Assembly (NCBI RefSeq): GCF_006542335.1
Contig: NZ_CP032485.1
Coordinates: forward strand, 1,791,001 to 1,855,000
Direction of reading: 5' to 3'
Origin: Neokomagataea tanensis
GTDB lineage: Bacteria; Pseudomonadota; Alphaproteobacteria; Acetobacterales; Acetobacteraceae
Length of the DNA stretch: 64,000 bases
Shown here: positions 37,257 through 46,402 of the stretch, piece by piece
Layout: every line of letters starts with the position of its first letter
Numbering within the stretch: position 1 is the first letter of the stretch
Notes under the pieces: model-generated
The model's database searches: none
What the model saw: the letters and a program-made list of their open reading frames with translations, nothing else
What the model was told of the DNA's origin: nothing
Program-made: the position numbers and the translations under genes

Positions 37257-38058
37257 TTTTATGCGCCATGCGGCAATGGGATGTATTTTGGTTTCGCTGT
37301 TAGCGGGCGTTGTCGGCTGGTTTTTGCTGCTGCGTGGTCAGGCGTTTGCTGCACATAGTCTTACACATGTTGGTTTTAGTGGGGCGGCAGGTGCCGTATG
37401 GCTTGGCTTGCCTCCACTGGCAGGTATGGGGGTATTCAGCCTAGTTGCTGGTCTAGTTCTGGGCATAGAAAACCTGCGGGAGCGTAGGCCGCTTAATCGT
37501 GATGGAATAACGGGTCTGGTCCTGTCCGCTAGCTTGGGCCTTGGAATGCTCTTTCTTCACCTCTCGAACGGTGCCTCTAGTTTGGTTACCACTCTTTTGT
37601 TCGGTGATGTGCTAGGGCTAAGCATGGGCGCACTCAAGACGCTAACTATTTTGACCTGTTTTTGTTTGTGTTTATTATTGCTTATTGGGCGCCCACTTCT
37701 ATTTGCAAGCTTGAATCCGGAGATGGCTTTAGCGAGGGGTGTTCCTGTTAGGATGCTGTCGCTGAGTTTGATGGGTATTGCGGCGATGGCGTGCGCTGTA
37801 TGCTCAGAAATTGCAGGAGCTCTATTGTCATTCAGCTTAATGGTGGGACCAGCAGCAACGGCGTTAAGGCTAAATCTTTCGCCTTTATGGGGGCTCTTGG
37901 CCTCAGTAGTCTTAGCTGTTTTCCTATCGCTGGGGGGGCTGGTTCTCTCTTGGCAAACTGACATACCCGTTCCGTTTTGGATTGGGGCTGGAGCATTAGG
38001 GATATACATTTTTGCAGGCTGGGTAATGGCTTGGCGAACACGTTATTTGCGTTTGTGA
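37243..38058 (+). CDS. znuB: Zinc/manganese ABC transporter permease
   Basis: A 271-residue membrane protein of the ABC-3 family with about eight hydrophobic helices. QAFAAHSLTHVGFSGAAGAV near residues 33-52 is the family-typical segment, and MLSLSLMGIAAMACAVCSEI follows later. It is the last intact gene of the zinc operon; a phosphotransferase fragment follows 10 bp on. Confidence 0.88.
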   Translation: MFAFDFMRHAAMGCILVSLLAGVVGWFLLLRGQAFAAHSLTHVGFSGAAGAVWLGLPPLAGMGVFSLVAGLVLGIENLRERRPLNRDGITGLVLSASLGLGMLFLHLSNGASSLVTTLLFGDVLGLSMGALKTLTILTCFCLCLLLLIGRPLLFASLNPEMALARGVPVRMLSLSLMGIAAMACAVCSEIAGALLSFSLMVGPAATALRLNLSPLWGLLASVVLAVFLSLGGLVLSWQTDIPVPFWIGAGALGIYIFAGWVMAWRTRYLRL

Positions 38059-38068
38059 AGGAATAAAA

Positions 38069-38922
38069 ATGATAGGCTTGAGTGATAGTGATATTTCTTT
38101 AGTCTACGATAATATGTCGAATAAAAATAAAATAATAAAGACTTATAAAAACAAAAATAAAGCTTTTCGTGAGTTTTTTGCTTATTCCCTCTTGCGGGGC
38201 AGTGAAATTATTCCTGATAATATTTCTCTGGTAGATAAAAATGAATATATATATTTTCTATAGAAATGGATTATATAAATAATTCGGGAATTTTATTTCA
38301 GTTTTGTGAAGTAAATGATGGATTTTATTGCGCCGGTGCTTTGCTTGGTAGAATGGTCAAACATTCATCCGCGGCTATTGCCACAAGTGGAATACCCAAA
38401 TTTCTATTGTTTGAACAATCTAAAGCGTGGGATATATATTTAAAAAATAAAATTGATGGTTGGGAAAATAATATAAAGAAAATGAAAATAAATATTCCGT
38501 CGCAGAAAATAGATAAGGCTCTGAATTTTTGTCGTGGAGGCGTGGGTAAGTTTACTTATCAAGATGTATCTTTGATACATGGTGATTTTACAGAGCAAAA
38601 TATTATTTGGGATTGCGATAAAAAGGATTGGAAAATAATAGATTTTGGAAGTGCGTTGGTGGGAGACCCGCGTTTTGATCTGGGGAAAATCATTTGGCTT
38701 AATAGTGATTTTTGCGACGAATTTATGTGGAAGCGTTTCATCGCGGGATGGTGCTCAACCTCCTCCCTCCAAGTGGAAAGGAAAAGTATTATTTTCTACG
38801 CCGCAATTCACGCGTTGGCGGCTCTCGATTGGGTCGCGCGCCGTGTTGGAGTTAGTGGCGACATTCCGGACGGAAGCTTAGATTTTTTCATGCGCGCGTC
38901 TAAAGTTTTGGAGATGATTTGA
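38069..38922 (+). pseudogene. Aminoglycoside/choline-kinase-like phosphotransferase, frameshifted at a TA repeat
   Basis: A kinase-fold protein split in two frames, ending first at 38263 and continuing from about 38244 in another. The second part carries SLIHGDFTEQNIIWD (catalytic HGDxxxxN) and KIIDFGSALVGDPRFDLG (metal-binding Asp), so it belongs to the APH/choline kinase family. The frames meet at an (AT)5 run at 38245-38254. Removing one TA gives NEYIFSIEMDYINN and about 283 residues. The region is much more AT-rich than the zinc operon before it, which suggests horizontal origin. The substrate is unknown. Confidence 0.75.
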
Positions 38923-38927
38923 AGCGT

Positions 38928-39071
38928 TTAAAATGAGCTTTGCATGTGGTTTAGAGAAAGATGGATTAGAACGATAAATGCAATAAGCCCTATGTGAAGT
39001 ATCACAAGCCATTTAAGCGTAATGACATTTGAATCTTCGGGTTTGTCAAAGTTAAGATTAGGAATTTTCAT
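38928..39071 (-). CDS. Possible 47-residue single-span membrane protein
   Basis: A short leftward frame starts at the ATG at 39069-39071, with GGAG 11 bases upstream. It encodes a polar N-terminus (MKIPNLNFDKPEDSN), one strong membrane helix (WLVILHIGLIAFIVLIHLSL) and a short tail. It lies 52 bp after the glycosyltransferase on the same strand, at the same spacing as the gap between rmlD and the glycosyltransferase. I do not recognise a family. It may be an accessory membrane peptide, or chance. Confidence 0.45.
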   Translation of the reverse strand: MKIPNLNFDKPEDSNVITLKWLVILHIGLIAFIVLIHLSLNHMQSSF

Positions 39072-39123
39072 GACGGACGATACTCCACGAAAGATTTCCA
39101 CCGATTAACGGCGAAAAAGAATT

Positions 39124-40137
39124 TTAGAGCAAGTCTTTTTTATATTGTTCCTTTCGGAAACTTCCAAGAAGGAACCAAAGCTTAAAAGTAATATTCTCCA
39201 GTCTCCCTTGGCGACGGAATTTGGGGTGTCTTGTCAAAAAAATAAAACGCTCGAAAAAGGATTTTGCATTTATTAGTTCCTCTAAGAAAAAGCGATTTTC
39301 CGAGGGTAACTGTTGAGCATGGCTGTACAGGTTGGCAGCATTGGCTTCAAACATATTAAGGAACGCAAATGGGCCTCGCGTTAAGGCTTTGAAGGATCGT
39401 TGAATAAATGAGGATTGAGCACCGACTGAATTTGATTGGTGTTGTCTATACAGTAGGGCGGGGACAGGATCATATCGTATAGTGCTGTTGAAAGATGTAG
39501 TAAGAAGCATCATCCACCAGTCGTGGTATATTAAAGTTGATGTATTTATAAAATTCAAAGAAGTATTTCTGAGTTTTTTATTAAAAACCATGCTCATGCC
39601 GCTAGCGACATTTTGTGTAAGAGTGTTTTGAAAGTTTATTTCTTTCTGAATAAAAGAAGATTTTCCCGTGATTTTAAGGCTCTGATCGGTCATGTAATAA
39701 CCGGAAAAATATAAAGCATTTTGTTCAGAATGGGTTGCGCCCAACGCGGCAACGGCTCTTTCTAGTTTGTCAGGTAGCCAGACATCGTCTTGGTCTGAAA
39801 AGGCGTAATAGTCGTGGGTGGCGGCATTTGCCATAAGGCTAAAGAAAGAACGCTGTACGCCTAAGCGTGGCTCTTCGGTGGTAATCTCGCTGCAGCGACC
39901 TAGGCCATCAGTTTGAGCAAAATAGCGAATTATCTCGAGACTATTGTCGGATGAGCCATCATCACGCCAATATAAATGCCAATTTGTGTGCGTTTGGTGA
40001 AGATAACTGCTCAGTTGTTCGGCAAGGAACGCACTGCCGTTATAGATGGAAAGCAAAATAGCGACTGAACTGGCCGCGTGTTTTTGATGCGTAACGCTGG
40101 GTGTTTCTGTGCGCTGGAAAGATTTTGCGTTAGTCAT
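39124..40137 (-). CDS. Family 2 glycosyltransferase, probable rhamnosyltransferase
   Basis: A 337-residue GT-A enzyme. VAILLSIYNGSAFLAEQLSS opens the nucleotide-sugar domain, LYWRDDGSSDNSLEII holds the first acidic motif, and YYAFSDQDDVWLPDKL holds the DxD-type metal site with the QDDVW signature. It follows rmlBACD on the same strand after 52 bp, so it probably transfers rhamnose to a surface polysaccharide. It is more AT-rich than the rml genes, as is common for variable glycosyltransferases. Confidence 0.85.
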   Translation of the reverse strand: MTNAKSFQRTETPSVTHQKHAASSVAILLSIYNGSAFLAEQLSSYLHQTHTNWHLYWRDDGSSDNSLEIIRYFAQTDGLGRCSEITTEEPRLGVQRSFFSLMANAATHDYYAFSDQDDVWLPDKLERAVAALGATHSEQNALYFSGYYMTDQSLKITGKSSFIQKEINFQNTLTQNVASGMSMVFNKKLRNTSLNFINTSTLIYHDWWMMLLTTSFNSTIRYDPVPALLYRQHQSNSVGAQSSFIQRSFKALTRGPFAFLNMFEANAANLYSHAQQLPSENRFFLEELINAKSFFERFIFLTRHPKFRRQGRLENITFKLWFLLGSFRKEQYKKDLL

Positions 40138-40189
40138 TTGCGTAAAATAGTGCCCGATGAGATGCGTTTAGATCTCACCGGGCATACAA

Positions 40190-41074
40190 TTAGGCAAATA
40201 AACGAGCAACTGTTTGTTGGACGCTATCTTCCCAAGCCGGAAGGCGCACACCGAAAACGCGCTCGAGCTTGGAGCAGTCAAGTCGGGAGTCTTGGGGGCG
40301 TTTTGCCGGGGTTGGCCAGTCTTCGGTACGAATGGCTGTAACTTCCGGCTTTTTTTGCCCATGCTCGGCGGCGGCATCAAGAGCTGCTACGGCTAAACCA
40401 TGCCAGGTTGTTTCGCCTGTCCCTGCGGCGTGATAAATCCCAGCAAAATGAGGTTGCCAACCTTCGTTTTCAATTTTGGCGAGAATTGCCAAAATCGCAG
40501 CTGCAAGGTCATCGGAACTGGTTGGATTACCGTGTTGGTCACCGACAACTTTGAGGGCAGGGTTTTTGGCGCCAGCATTAATCATCGTTTTAACGAAGTT
40601 CTTGCCGTGCGCGGAATAGACCCATGCCGTACGAAGGATAACAGTTTTTGGGTTGGCCGCTAGGACAGCCTGCTCACCATCAGCCTTTGTGCGGCCGTAA
40701 ACTGTCTGCGGAGTGGTTGGGTCTGTCTCTTGATAAGGGGATCCCTTATCTCCAGAGAAGACGTAATCTGTCGATACATGGATGAAAGGAATACCTGCCT
40801 CAGCGCAGGCCTTAGCGAGTTCTTCTGGCCCGGTATGGTTGCCGCGCTTTGCACCCTCGCTTTCGCTTTCAGCCAGATCAACGGCAGTCCACGCAGCGCC
40901 ATTCACAACGGCGCTGGGTTTGATGCTGCGGACAAGTTCTGCAATTGCTTCAGGGTTATCAAAGTCAAATTCAGGCCGGCCAACACGGTGAATGCGTGTG
41001 CCGCCGATATTGCTGAGGGATGTGGCAAGTTGTCCGCTGCCGCCAGTAACAAGAATGGTCTGTGTGGTAGACAT
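40190..41074 (-). CDS. rfbD: dTDP-4-dehydrorhamnose reductase
   Basis: The last step of dTDP-L-rhamnose synthesis (RmlD). I start at the ATG at 41072-41074, which has an AGAGAAG ribosome site; a GTG at 41084-41086 overlaps the rfbC stop as an alternative. The protein has ILVTGGSGQLATSL for NAD(P)H binding, HVSTDYVFSG, and YGRTKADGEQ holding the catalytic Tyr-x3-Lys. Its length of 294 residues is normal. Confidence 0.93.
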   Translation of the reverse strand: MSTTQTILVTGGSGQLATSLSNIGGTRIHRVGRPEFDFDNPEAIAELVRSIKPSAVVNGAAWTAVDLAESESEGAKRGNHTGPEELAKACAEAGIPFIHVSTDYVFSGDKGSPYQETDPTTPQTVYGRTKADGEQAVLAANPKTVILRTAWVYSAHGKNFVKTMINAGAKNPALKVVGDQHGNPTSSDDLAAAILAILAKIENEGWQPHFAGIYHAAGTGETTWHGLAVAALDAAAEHGQKKPEVTAIRTEDWPTPAKRPQDSRLDCSKLERVFGVRLPAWEDSVQQTVARLFA

Positions 41075-41082
41075 GTCTTCTC

Positions 41083-41646
41083 TCACTTTTCGTACTGGAA
41101 CCAGCCTTTGGCTTCTGAGAAGTGGGGTGCAATTTTGTCTTTGTCAGACAGCACAGCGTCTGCTTCTGCGACAGGCCAATCAATTTTCAGCTCTGGGCAG
41201 TTCCAGATGACGGCGCGTTCAGACGCTTTGTCGTATAGGCCGGTGCATTTGTACTGGACTTCAGTGTCTTCTTCCAAAGTCACGAAGCCATGCAGGAAGC
41301 CGGGGGGGACCCAAAGCTGTGACCAATTATCGGCTGACAATTCAGCGCCGACCCACTGACCATAGGTAGGGGAGCCTGTGCGAGCATCCACGGCAACATC
41401 CCAAATGGCACCGCGAGTGACGCGTACCAGCTTGCCCTGAGCATGGGGGGCTAGCTGGCAGTGTAAGCCGCGTACAACGCCTTTTTGCCGGGATAGGCTT
41501 TGGTTGTCCTGTACGAATGGTAGGGCGATGCCAGCATCTGCCATGCGGTCAATATTATAAGTTTCTGAGAAGAAACCGCGATTGTCACCAAAGCGAGGTG
41601 GGGTCACCAAAATGACGTCTGGAATAGCTAAGCGCTCAACCTTCAT
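41083..41646 (-). CDS. rfbC: dTDP-4-dehydrorhamnose 3,5-epimerase
   Basis: RmlC. The ATG at 41644-41646 follows an AAGGAAG ribosome site and gives 187 residues, the usual length; an upstream ATG would add 23 residues with no similarity. DNRGFFSETYN, VVRGLHCQLAPHAQGKLVRV (catalytic His region) and WVPPGFLHGFVTLEED are RmlC signatures. Confidence 0.93.
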   Translation of the reverse strand: MKVERLAIPDVILVTPPRFGDNRGFFSETYNIDRMADAGIALPFVQDNQSLSRQKGVVRGLHCQLAPHAQGKLVRVTRGAIWDVAVDARTGSPTYGQWVGAELSADNWSQLWVPPGFLHGFVTLEEDTEVQYKCTGLYDKASERAVIWNCPELKIDWPVAEADAVLSDKDKIAPHFSEAKGWFQYEK

Positions 41647-41728
41647 GGCGTCTTCCTTTGGGCAAAAAGATGTTGTGATTGTAGGATGGACTGGCGTCCC
41701 CATGGCGAGGGTCATGGGGACGCGGGTT

Positions 41729-42625
41729 TCAGTGGCCGTGATCTGCTAGTTCCAGCAGGAGGCGTCCAAGCTCTGTCTTACGCATTTTCTGCGCGTAGTT
41801 CCGCAGTTGGTCAGCTGTGATAAAGCCGTTTCGGAATGCAACTTCAGCAGGTGAGCCGACGAGCATTCCTTGGCGTGATTGGATAGTTTGCACAAAGGTT
41901 CCAGCCTGCATGAGGCTGTCCGGAACGCCTGCGTCAAGCCATGCGCAACCGCGGCTCAAACGGTCAACCTGCAATGTGCCTTCTTCAAGGTACATGCGGT
42001 TGAGGTCTGTGATTTCCAGCTCACCACGCTCGCTCGGTTTGACCTTTTTAGCAAATTCTACAACTCGATGATCGTAGAAATAAAGACCGGTAATTGCCCA
42101 ATGAGATTGAGGATTGACGGGCTTTTCTTCGACTTCGAGCGCTTTGCCGTTTTCATCAAACAGCACGACACCGTAGCGTTCTGGGTCGCGGACCTGATAC
42201 GCAAACACTGTTGCGCCTTCAGGGCGTTTAGCAGCAGCGCGCAGCATGACGCCAAGATGCTCTGCGAAGATCAGATTATCGCCAAGGGCGAGTGCGCATG
42301 GCGCGCCGTCAATCCAGTCTTCAGCAATAAGGAATGCTTGCGCTAAGCCATCTGGGGAAGGCTGCTCACGATACGTAAATCGCACGCCGTATTGCGATCC
42401 ATCGCCGAGAAGGCGCTTGAATTGCGGTAGGTCATGCGGTGTCGTGATGATCATAATATCGCGAATTCCCGCTAACATGAGCGTGGAAAGCGGATAGTAA
42501 ATCATCGGCTTATCGTAGACCGGCAGAAGCTGCTTAGAGGCAGCCAGGGTCATTGGATGCAGGCGTGTTCCTGACCCACCGGCCAAGATAATGCCTTTCA
42601 TCTGGGTGCTAGCAGCGACAGTCAT
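41729..42625 (-). CDS. rfbA: Glucose-1-phosphate thymidylyltransferase
   Basis: RmlA, which makes dTDP-glucose from glucose-1-phosphate and dTTP. A 298-residue protein with the nucleotidyltransferase motif [16 protein letters not shown], then [20 protein letters not shown] and [12 protein letters not shown]. It overlaps the 3' end of rfbB by 4 bp. The gene order rfbB-A-C-D is compact, all on one strand. Confidence 0.94.
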   Translation of the reverse strand: MTVAASTQMKGIILAGGSGTRLHPMTLAASKQLLPVYDKPMIYYPLSTLMLAGIRDIMIITTPHDLPQFKRLLGDGSQYGVRFTYREQPSPDGLAQAFLIAEDWIDGAPCALALGDNLIFAEHLGVMLRAAAKRPEGATVFAYQVRDPERYGVVLFDENGKALEVEEKPVNPQSHWAITGLYFYDHRVVEFAKKVKPSERGELEITDLNRMYLEEGTLQVDRLSRGCAWLDAGVPDSLMQAGTFVQTIQSRQGMLVGSPAEVAFRNGFITADQLRNYAQKMRKTELGRLLLELADHGH

Positions 42626-43677
42626 GAGCGCGTTCCCAAGCGTTGGCCGGTGTAACGTTTAGAACGAATACCTTCCCACCATTCGCGGTTGTCGAGGTAC
42701 CATTGGACAGTTTTACGGATACCGGTTTCGAAGTCGTGCTTGGCTTTCCAGTCCAATGCATTTTCGGCATGGCTGGGGTCAATCTCATAGCGGAAATCGT
42801 GCCCGGGGCGGTCGGTAACGTAACGAATGAGGCGCTCGCGCGGACCTGCTGGGTCAGGAATAAGTTCGTCCAGCACGGCGCAAATCGCTTTTACAACGTC
42901 AATATTGCGGCGAGGTTGGCGCGCGCCGATAGCGTATGTTTCGCCAGGCTCACCGCGCTCTACGGCACGGACGAGGGCTTCAGCGTGGTCTTCTACGAAC
43001 AGCCAATCACGGACGTTTTCACCTTTGCCATAGACAGGCAGCTCTTTACCTTCGATCGCATTGATAGTGACCAGCGGGATGAGTTTTTCGGGGAAGTGCC
43101 AGACGCCGTAATTATTGGTCGTGTTTGTTACGAATGTCGGGAGACCATACGTGTGGAACCATGCTCTGACCAAGTGATCAGAAGCCGCCTTGGAGGCTGA
43201 GTATGGGCTACGAGGATCGTACGGGGTTGTCTCTGTGAAGGGCGGATCGTTCGGTTCGAGATGCCCAAAGACTTCATCCGTAGAAATGTGGTGGAAGCGG
43301 AAGGCTTTCTTCCGTTCTGCATCAAGAGGCGTCCAGTATTTACGCGCTGCTTCAAGAAGGGCGTATGTACCAACAACGTTTGTTTGAATGAAGATGCCCG
43401 GACCATCAATCGAACGGTCAACGTGGCTTTCTGCAGCCAAGTGCATAACAGCATCGGGCTGGTATTCGTCAAAAAGTTTTTGGAGTTCAACACTATTGAT
43501 AATATTGGCATCCGCGTGGCGGTAGCGCGGGTTCGAGGCGATTTCAGCCACCGTATCTGCAGATGCCGCATAGGTCATGCAGTCGACGTTCAGGACGTCG
43601 TGATCGGTATTGTTGATTATGTACCGAACAACGGAGGAACCGATAAATCCACAACCGCCAGTTAGTAGAATACGCAT
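42622..43677 (-). CDS. rfbB: dTDP-glucose 4,6-dehydratase
   Basis: RmlB, a 351-residue short-chain dehydrogenase. [17 protein letters not shown] binds [18 protein letters not shown] is family-typical, [11 protein letters not shown] holds the catalytic Asp-Glu pair, and [14 protein letters not shown] holds the Tyr-x3-Lys. It is the first gene of the rhamnose operon; the promoter should lie in the AT-rich 43678-43942 region shared with the rightward phosphatase gene. Confidence 0.94.
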   Translation of the reverse strand: MRILLTGGCGFIGSSVVRYIINNTDHDVLNVDCMTYAASADTVAEIASNPRYRHADANIINSVELQKLFDEYQPDAVMHLAAESHVDRSIDGPGIFIQTNVVGTYALLEAARKYWTPLDAERKKAFRFHHISTDEVFGHLEPNDPPFTETTPYDPRSPYSASKAASDHLVRAWFHTYGLPTFVTNTTNNYGVWHFPEKLIPLVTINAIEGKELPVYGKGENVRDWLFVEDHAEALVRAVERGEPGETYAIGARQPRRNIDVVKAICAVLDELIPDPAGPRERLIRYVTDRPGHDFRYEIDPSHAENALDWKAKHDFETGIRKTVQWYLDNREWWEGIRSKRYTGQRLGTRS

Positions 43678-43942
43678 CTTTTCCCCTTGGTCATGGTCGA
43701 CATTCCTTACATGAAATATCAGAGCTAATTATGCAAAGCACACCTTACAGTAACGTGCAAGCAACGCAGGTCATCTTGTGAAGTTCATAGGTAAAATAAA
43801 TTGTTCTTGTCGATATTATTACAAAGAGCAGCAAAAATGGGCTGATGGGGATTTCTTGGGCAAGGATTCGTCCTAAAAAACTAAAAACAACACGGTAAAA
43901 TCGTCATTTTTATGCAATTATCATGACAACACGTTAAGCCTT

Positions 43943-44659
43943 ATGGAATTTAGAATGTCAGACAAGACGCAAATTACTCCTCCCGAAGCGCATGGCCATT
44001 TTCTTGATGAACCGGAATTGCCTTCAGGTGTAACGCGGTTTTGGCTGATACGTCATGCTGTGGTCGAGCCGGAAGCTCGCAAAGTAATGTATGGCGCGCT
44101 GGATGTAGCACTCTGTGCTCAAACAATGGCGAAACAAAAAGCGGGTTACAGGTCGCTTGCGCAGCGCTTGCCGAAAAATGCTGTATGGGTCAGTTCCCCT
44201 CTGCAAAGAGCGCGGGAAACGGCTCGTGCCCTGATAGAGGCATCAGAAGGTCGGGAAGATATAGCGTCGTTGCAAGTGGATGAGCGGTTTGTCGAGCAGT
44301 CCATAGGCGATTGGCATGGAACGCCGCATCAGGAGTTTCCTTCGCTGTTGTCGCTACCACCAAACCCGTTTTGGTCTCTCGCGGCGACAGAAACGCCGCC
44401 CGGAGGGGAAAGCATGTTGGACGTGGGTGCGAGAGTTGGTAAGGCCTTGGAGGAGCGTGCTGCGCTGAATGCTGGGAAAGATACAGTTATAGTAAGTCAC
44501 GGTGGCGCTATACGGGCAGCTTTGGCGCATGCGTTACAAGTGCATCCGGAGACAGCTCTAAGGTTCACGATTCAGAATTTGTCGCTCTCTATTATTGAGC
44601 GTATTGGTGGTATTTGGCGGGTAATTAAAGTAAACGAATTGCCTGATTTTGGGGGCTGA
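43943..44659 (+). CDS. Histidine phosphatase (phosphoglycerate mutase-like) family protein
   Basis: A 238-residue protein. FWLIRHAVVEPEA carries the RH phosphohistidine motif, SSPLQRARETARAL the second arginine, VEQSIGDWHGTPHQ the acidic residue, and VIVSHGGAIRAALAH the second histidine, so the active site is complete. The first 30 residues are extra to the core, and an alternative ATG lies at 43955. Substrate unknown. It is followed after 3 bp by a small membrane protein, suggesting one transcript. Confidence 0.83.
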   Translation: MEFRMSDKTQITPPEAHGHFLDEPELPSGVTRFWLIRHAVVEPEARKVMYGALDVALCAQTMAKQKAGYRSLAQRLPKNAVWVSSPLQRARETARALIEASEGREDIASLQVDERFVEQSIGDWHGTPHQEFPSLLSLPPNPFWSLAATETPPGGESMLDVGARVGKALEERAALNAGKDTVIVSHGGAIRAALAHALQVHPETALRFTIQNLSLSIIERIGGIWRVIKVNELPDFGG

Positions 44660-44662
44660 TCC

Positions 44663-44899
44663 ATGTCGAATAAAGTGTTGAGCGCCAACGATAACGTAGA
44701 CGATAAGCTAAAGCAGCGTAAATTAGTAATTAGAGTCGTCGGTATGACGGCTGGGTTTATATTGTTTTTGGTTTTTCTAGGTATAGCATGTGCAACAACG
44801 ACAATGGATGCACAAAACCATGTTCATACTAACTGGTGGTTACTGGCGATAGCCTTCTTCTGGGCTATGGTTTTCATGTATCATATTGGTTTTTCCTAA
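44663..44899 (+). CDS. Small two-helix membrane protein of unknown function
   Basis: A 78-residue protein with a charged N-terminus and two hydrophobic helices (MTAGFILFLVFLGIACATTT and WWLLAIAFFWAMVFMYHIGF). It starts 3 bp after the phosphatase stop, so it is probably co-transcribed. I do not recognise a family. A strong hairpin follows. Confidence 0.65.
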   Translation: MSNKVLSANDNVDDKLKQRKLVIRVVGMTAGFILFLVFLGIACATTTMDAQNHVHTNWWLLAIAFFWAMVFMYHIGFS

Positions 44900-44906
44900 T
44901 GCTTTT

Positions 44907-44933
44907 AGGGCCTGTCCTCCTCGAACAGGCCCT
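44907..44933. terminator. Bidirectional terminator hairpin
   Basis: A perfect 9-bp stem, AGGGCCTGT with ACAGGCCCT around a 9-base loop, lies between the convergent small-protein gene and pyrD. A TTCTTTT tract follows on the plus strand. Confidence 0.75.
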
Positions 44934-44943
44934 TAGACTTCTT

Positions 44944-46014
44944 TTACGGTCTATCTACCCCAAAAGCTTCTTCCAGTGAGTTGAAGCCATCGTCTCGCAT
45001 GCTTTGCAGTAGTTCTGCTTTAAGGCGAGGGAGAATGGATGCGCCTTCCAGAATGAAGGAGGTGTAGAGCTGAACCATGCTGGCACCGAGGCGGATACGG
45101 TCCAAAATATCGCGGCCAGTTTCAATGCCGCCTGCGGAGATGAGAGTAAGGCGCCCTTTGTTGATAGCGGAGACATGCTGAAGGACTTCGCGTGCTCGAC
45201 TGGTCAAGGGACGGCCTGATAAGCCGCCACTTTCGTGAGCGTGCGGGCTTGTGAGGCTATCCGGACGAGCAATTGTTGTGTTCGTTAGAATAAGGCCTTG
45301 GGCTCCGCCATTAATTGCGGCCTCTAGAATGGGCGCATAGGCCGCATTTGCCATATCGGGTGCAAGTTTGATGAGTAGAGGTGGGCGCTCTGCGTTACGT
45401 TTGTTAACTGCATCAAGCAGTTGAGTGAGAAATTCCGCAGATTGTAGGTCTCTCAAACCCGGCGTGTTTGGTGATGACAGATTGATGGTGATGTAATCGG
45501 CATAAGGGCGCACTCTGGCAACGAGCTCAGGGTAATCTTTGAGCGGGTCCGCGCCAGTTTTGTTGATGCCGATATTCGCACCGAGGGGGGCGAGGGGGCC
45601 GCGGAGCCGCCCATTGGGCTGTGGGCGATGAAGGCGTGCAAGGTTGCGGCAGAAGCGATCAATGCCACAGCCATTAAAGCCCATGCGGTTAATGATCGCG
45701 CCATCCTCTGGCAAGCGAAACAAACGAGGCTGAGGATTGCCCGGTTGAGGGCGTGGCGTCACGGTGCCTGCTTCGACGTGGCCAAAGCCCATGCGTGTCA
45801 AGGGGCGTACAGCGCGGGCATTTTTATCGAAACCCGCTGCCAAGCCAATTGGGTTCGGAAAGTGCAGCCCTAAGCATTGTACGCTGAGGCGTGGGTCATC
45901 TTTGGGGGCTTTGGGTGTGAGGCCGAGTGCCATTGCAGTAATGGCGAGTTCATGAGCGGGTTCCGGCTCAAAACGATGCAGGAACGCAGTGGCGATTTTA
46001 TTCATATCGATCAT
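44944..46014 (-). CDS. pyrD: Dihydroorotate dehydrogenase (quinone), class 2
   Basis: Oxidises dihydroorotate to orotate at the inner membrane using quinone. I prefer the ATG at 46012-46014 (356 residues); ATGs at 46032 and 46005 are alternatives. The N-terminal helix typical of class 2 is present. NPIGLAAGFDKNARAV, INRMGFNGCGID, ITINLSSPNTPGLRDLQ (catalytic Ser) and GLILTNTTIARPD are PyrD signatures. GAQGLILTNTT and ISAGGI line the FMN site. Confidence 0.94.
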   Translation of the reverse strand: MIDMNKIATAFLHRFEPEPAHELAITAMALGLTPKAPKDDPRLSVQCLGLHFPNPIGLAAGFDKNARAVRPLTRMGFGHVEAGTVTPRPQPGNPQPRLFRLPEDGAIINRMGFNGCGIDRFCRNLARLHRPQPNGRLRGPLAPLGANIGINKTGADPLKDYPELVARVRPYADYITINLSSPNTPGLRDLQSAEFLTQLLDAVNKRNAERPPLLIKLAPDMANAAYAPILEAAINGGAQGLILTNTTIARPDSLTSPHAHESGGLSGRPLTSRAREVLQHVSAINKGRLTLISAGGIETGRDILDRIRLGASMVQLYTSFILEGASILPRLKAELLQSMRDDGFNSLEEAFGVDRP

Positions 46015-46139
46015 GAGGGCGAAGAGTAGCACGAACTGGTCAAATTGGGAGATAATCCGACGATTCTAATTCGCGCTAATCCGCGTGATGAGCGTTTCAA
46101 GGGGTTGGCCTAGGGCGCAGGACAGGATAGGAGCAACGT

Positions 46140-46355
46140 ATGTGGGACGAACCCTATCTCGAAACGTGTTGCCGCTCTACTTTGCACAGGCTGTTGCTTT
46201 GTGCAGATGTTGGACGGCCGGAAGGGCTGAAAGATCAGCCATGCCTGGAGCGCCTTGAGGCGATGGGGTTTGTACACCATCGTCCAGACGGCCGCTATGT
46301 GCTGACGGAGGCCGGAAAAGAGAGGCACCGTACAGAAATTGCCCCACGCAGGTGA
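46140..46355 (+). CDS. Small winged-helix-like protein
   Basis: A 71-residue protein with an AGGAG ribosome site. CLERLEAMGFVHHRPDGRYVLTEAGKERH resembles the recognition helix and wing of MarR/PadR-like winged-helix domains, ending in the common LTEAGKE motif; only this part is informative. It is divergent from pyrD and convergent with hflX. It may be a small DNA-binding protein; no partner or target is evident. Confidence 0.6.
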   Translation: MWDEPYLETCCRSTLHRLLLCADVGRPEGLKDQPCLERLEAMGFVHHRPDGRYVLTEAGKERHRTEIAPRR

Positions 46356-46402
46356 TCGCAATTGGCCGGAATGCAAAAGCGCAAACCCGGCCAATATGGG
46401 AG

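Noticed and set aside
38245..38254. AT dinucleotide run considered as a programmed frameshift site
   Set aside because: No slippery heptamer or downstream structure was seen; mutation by slippage is simpler.
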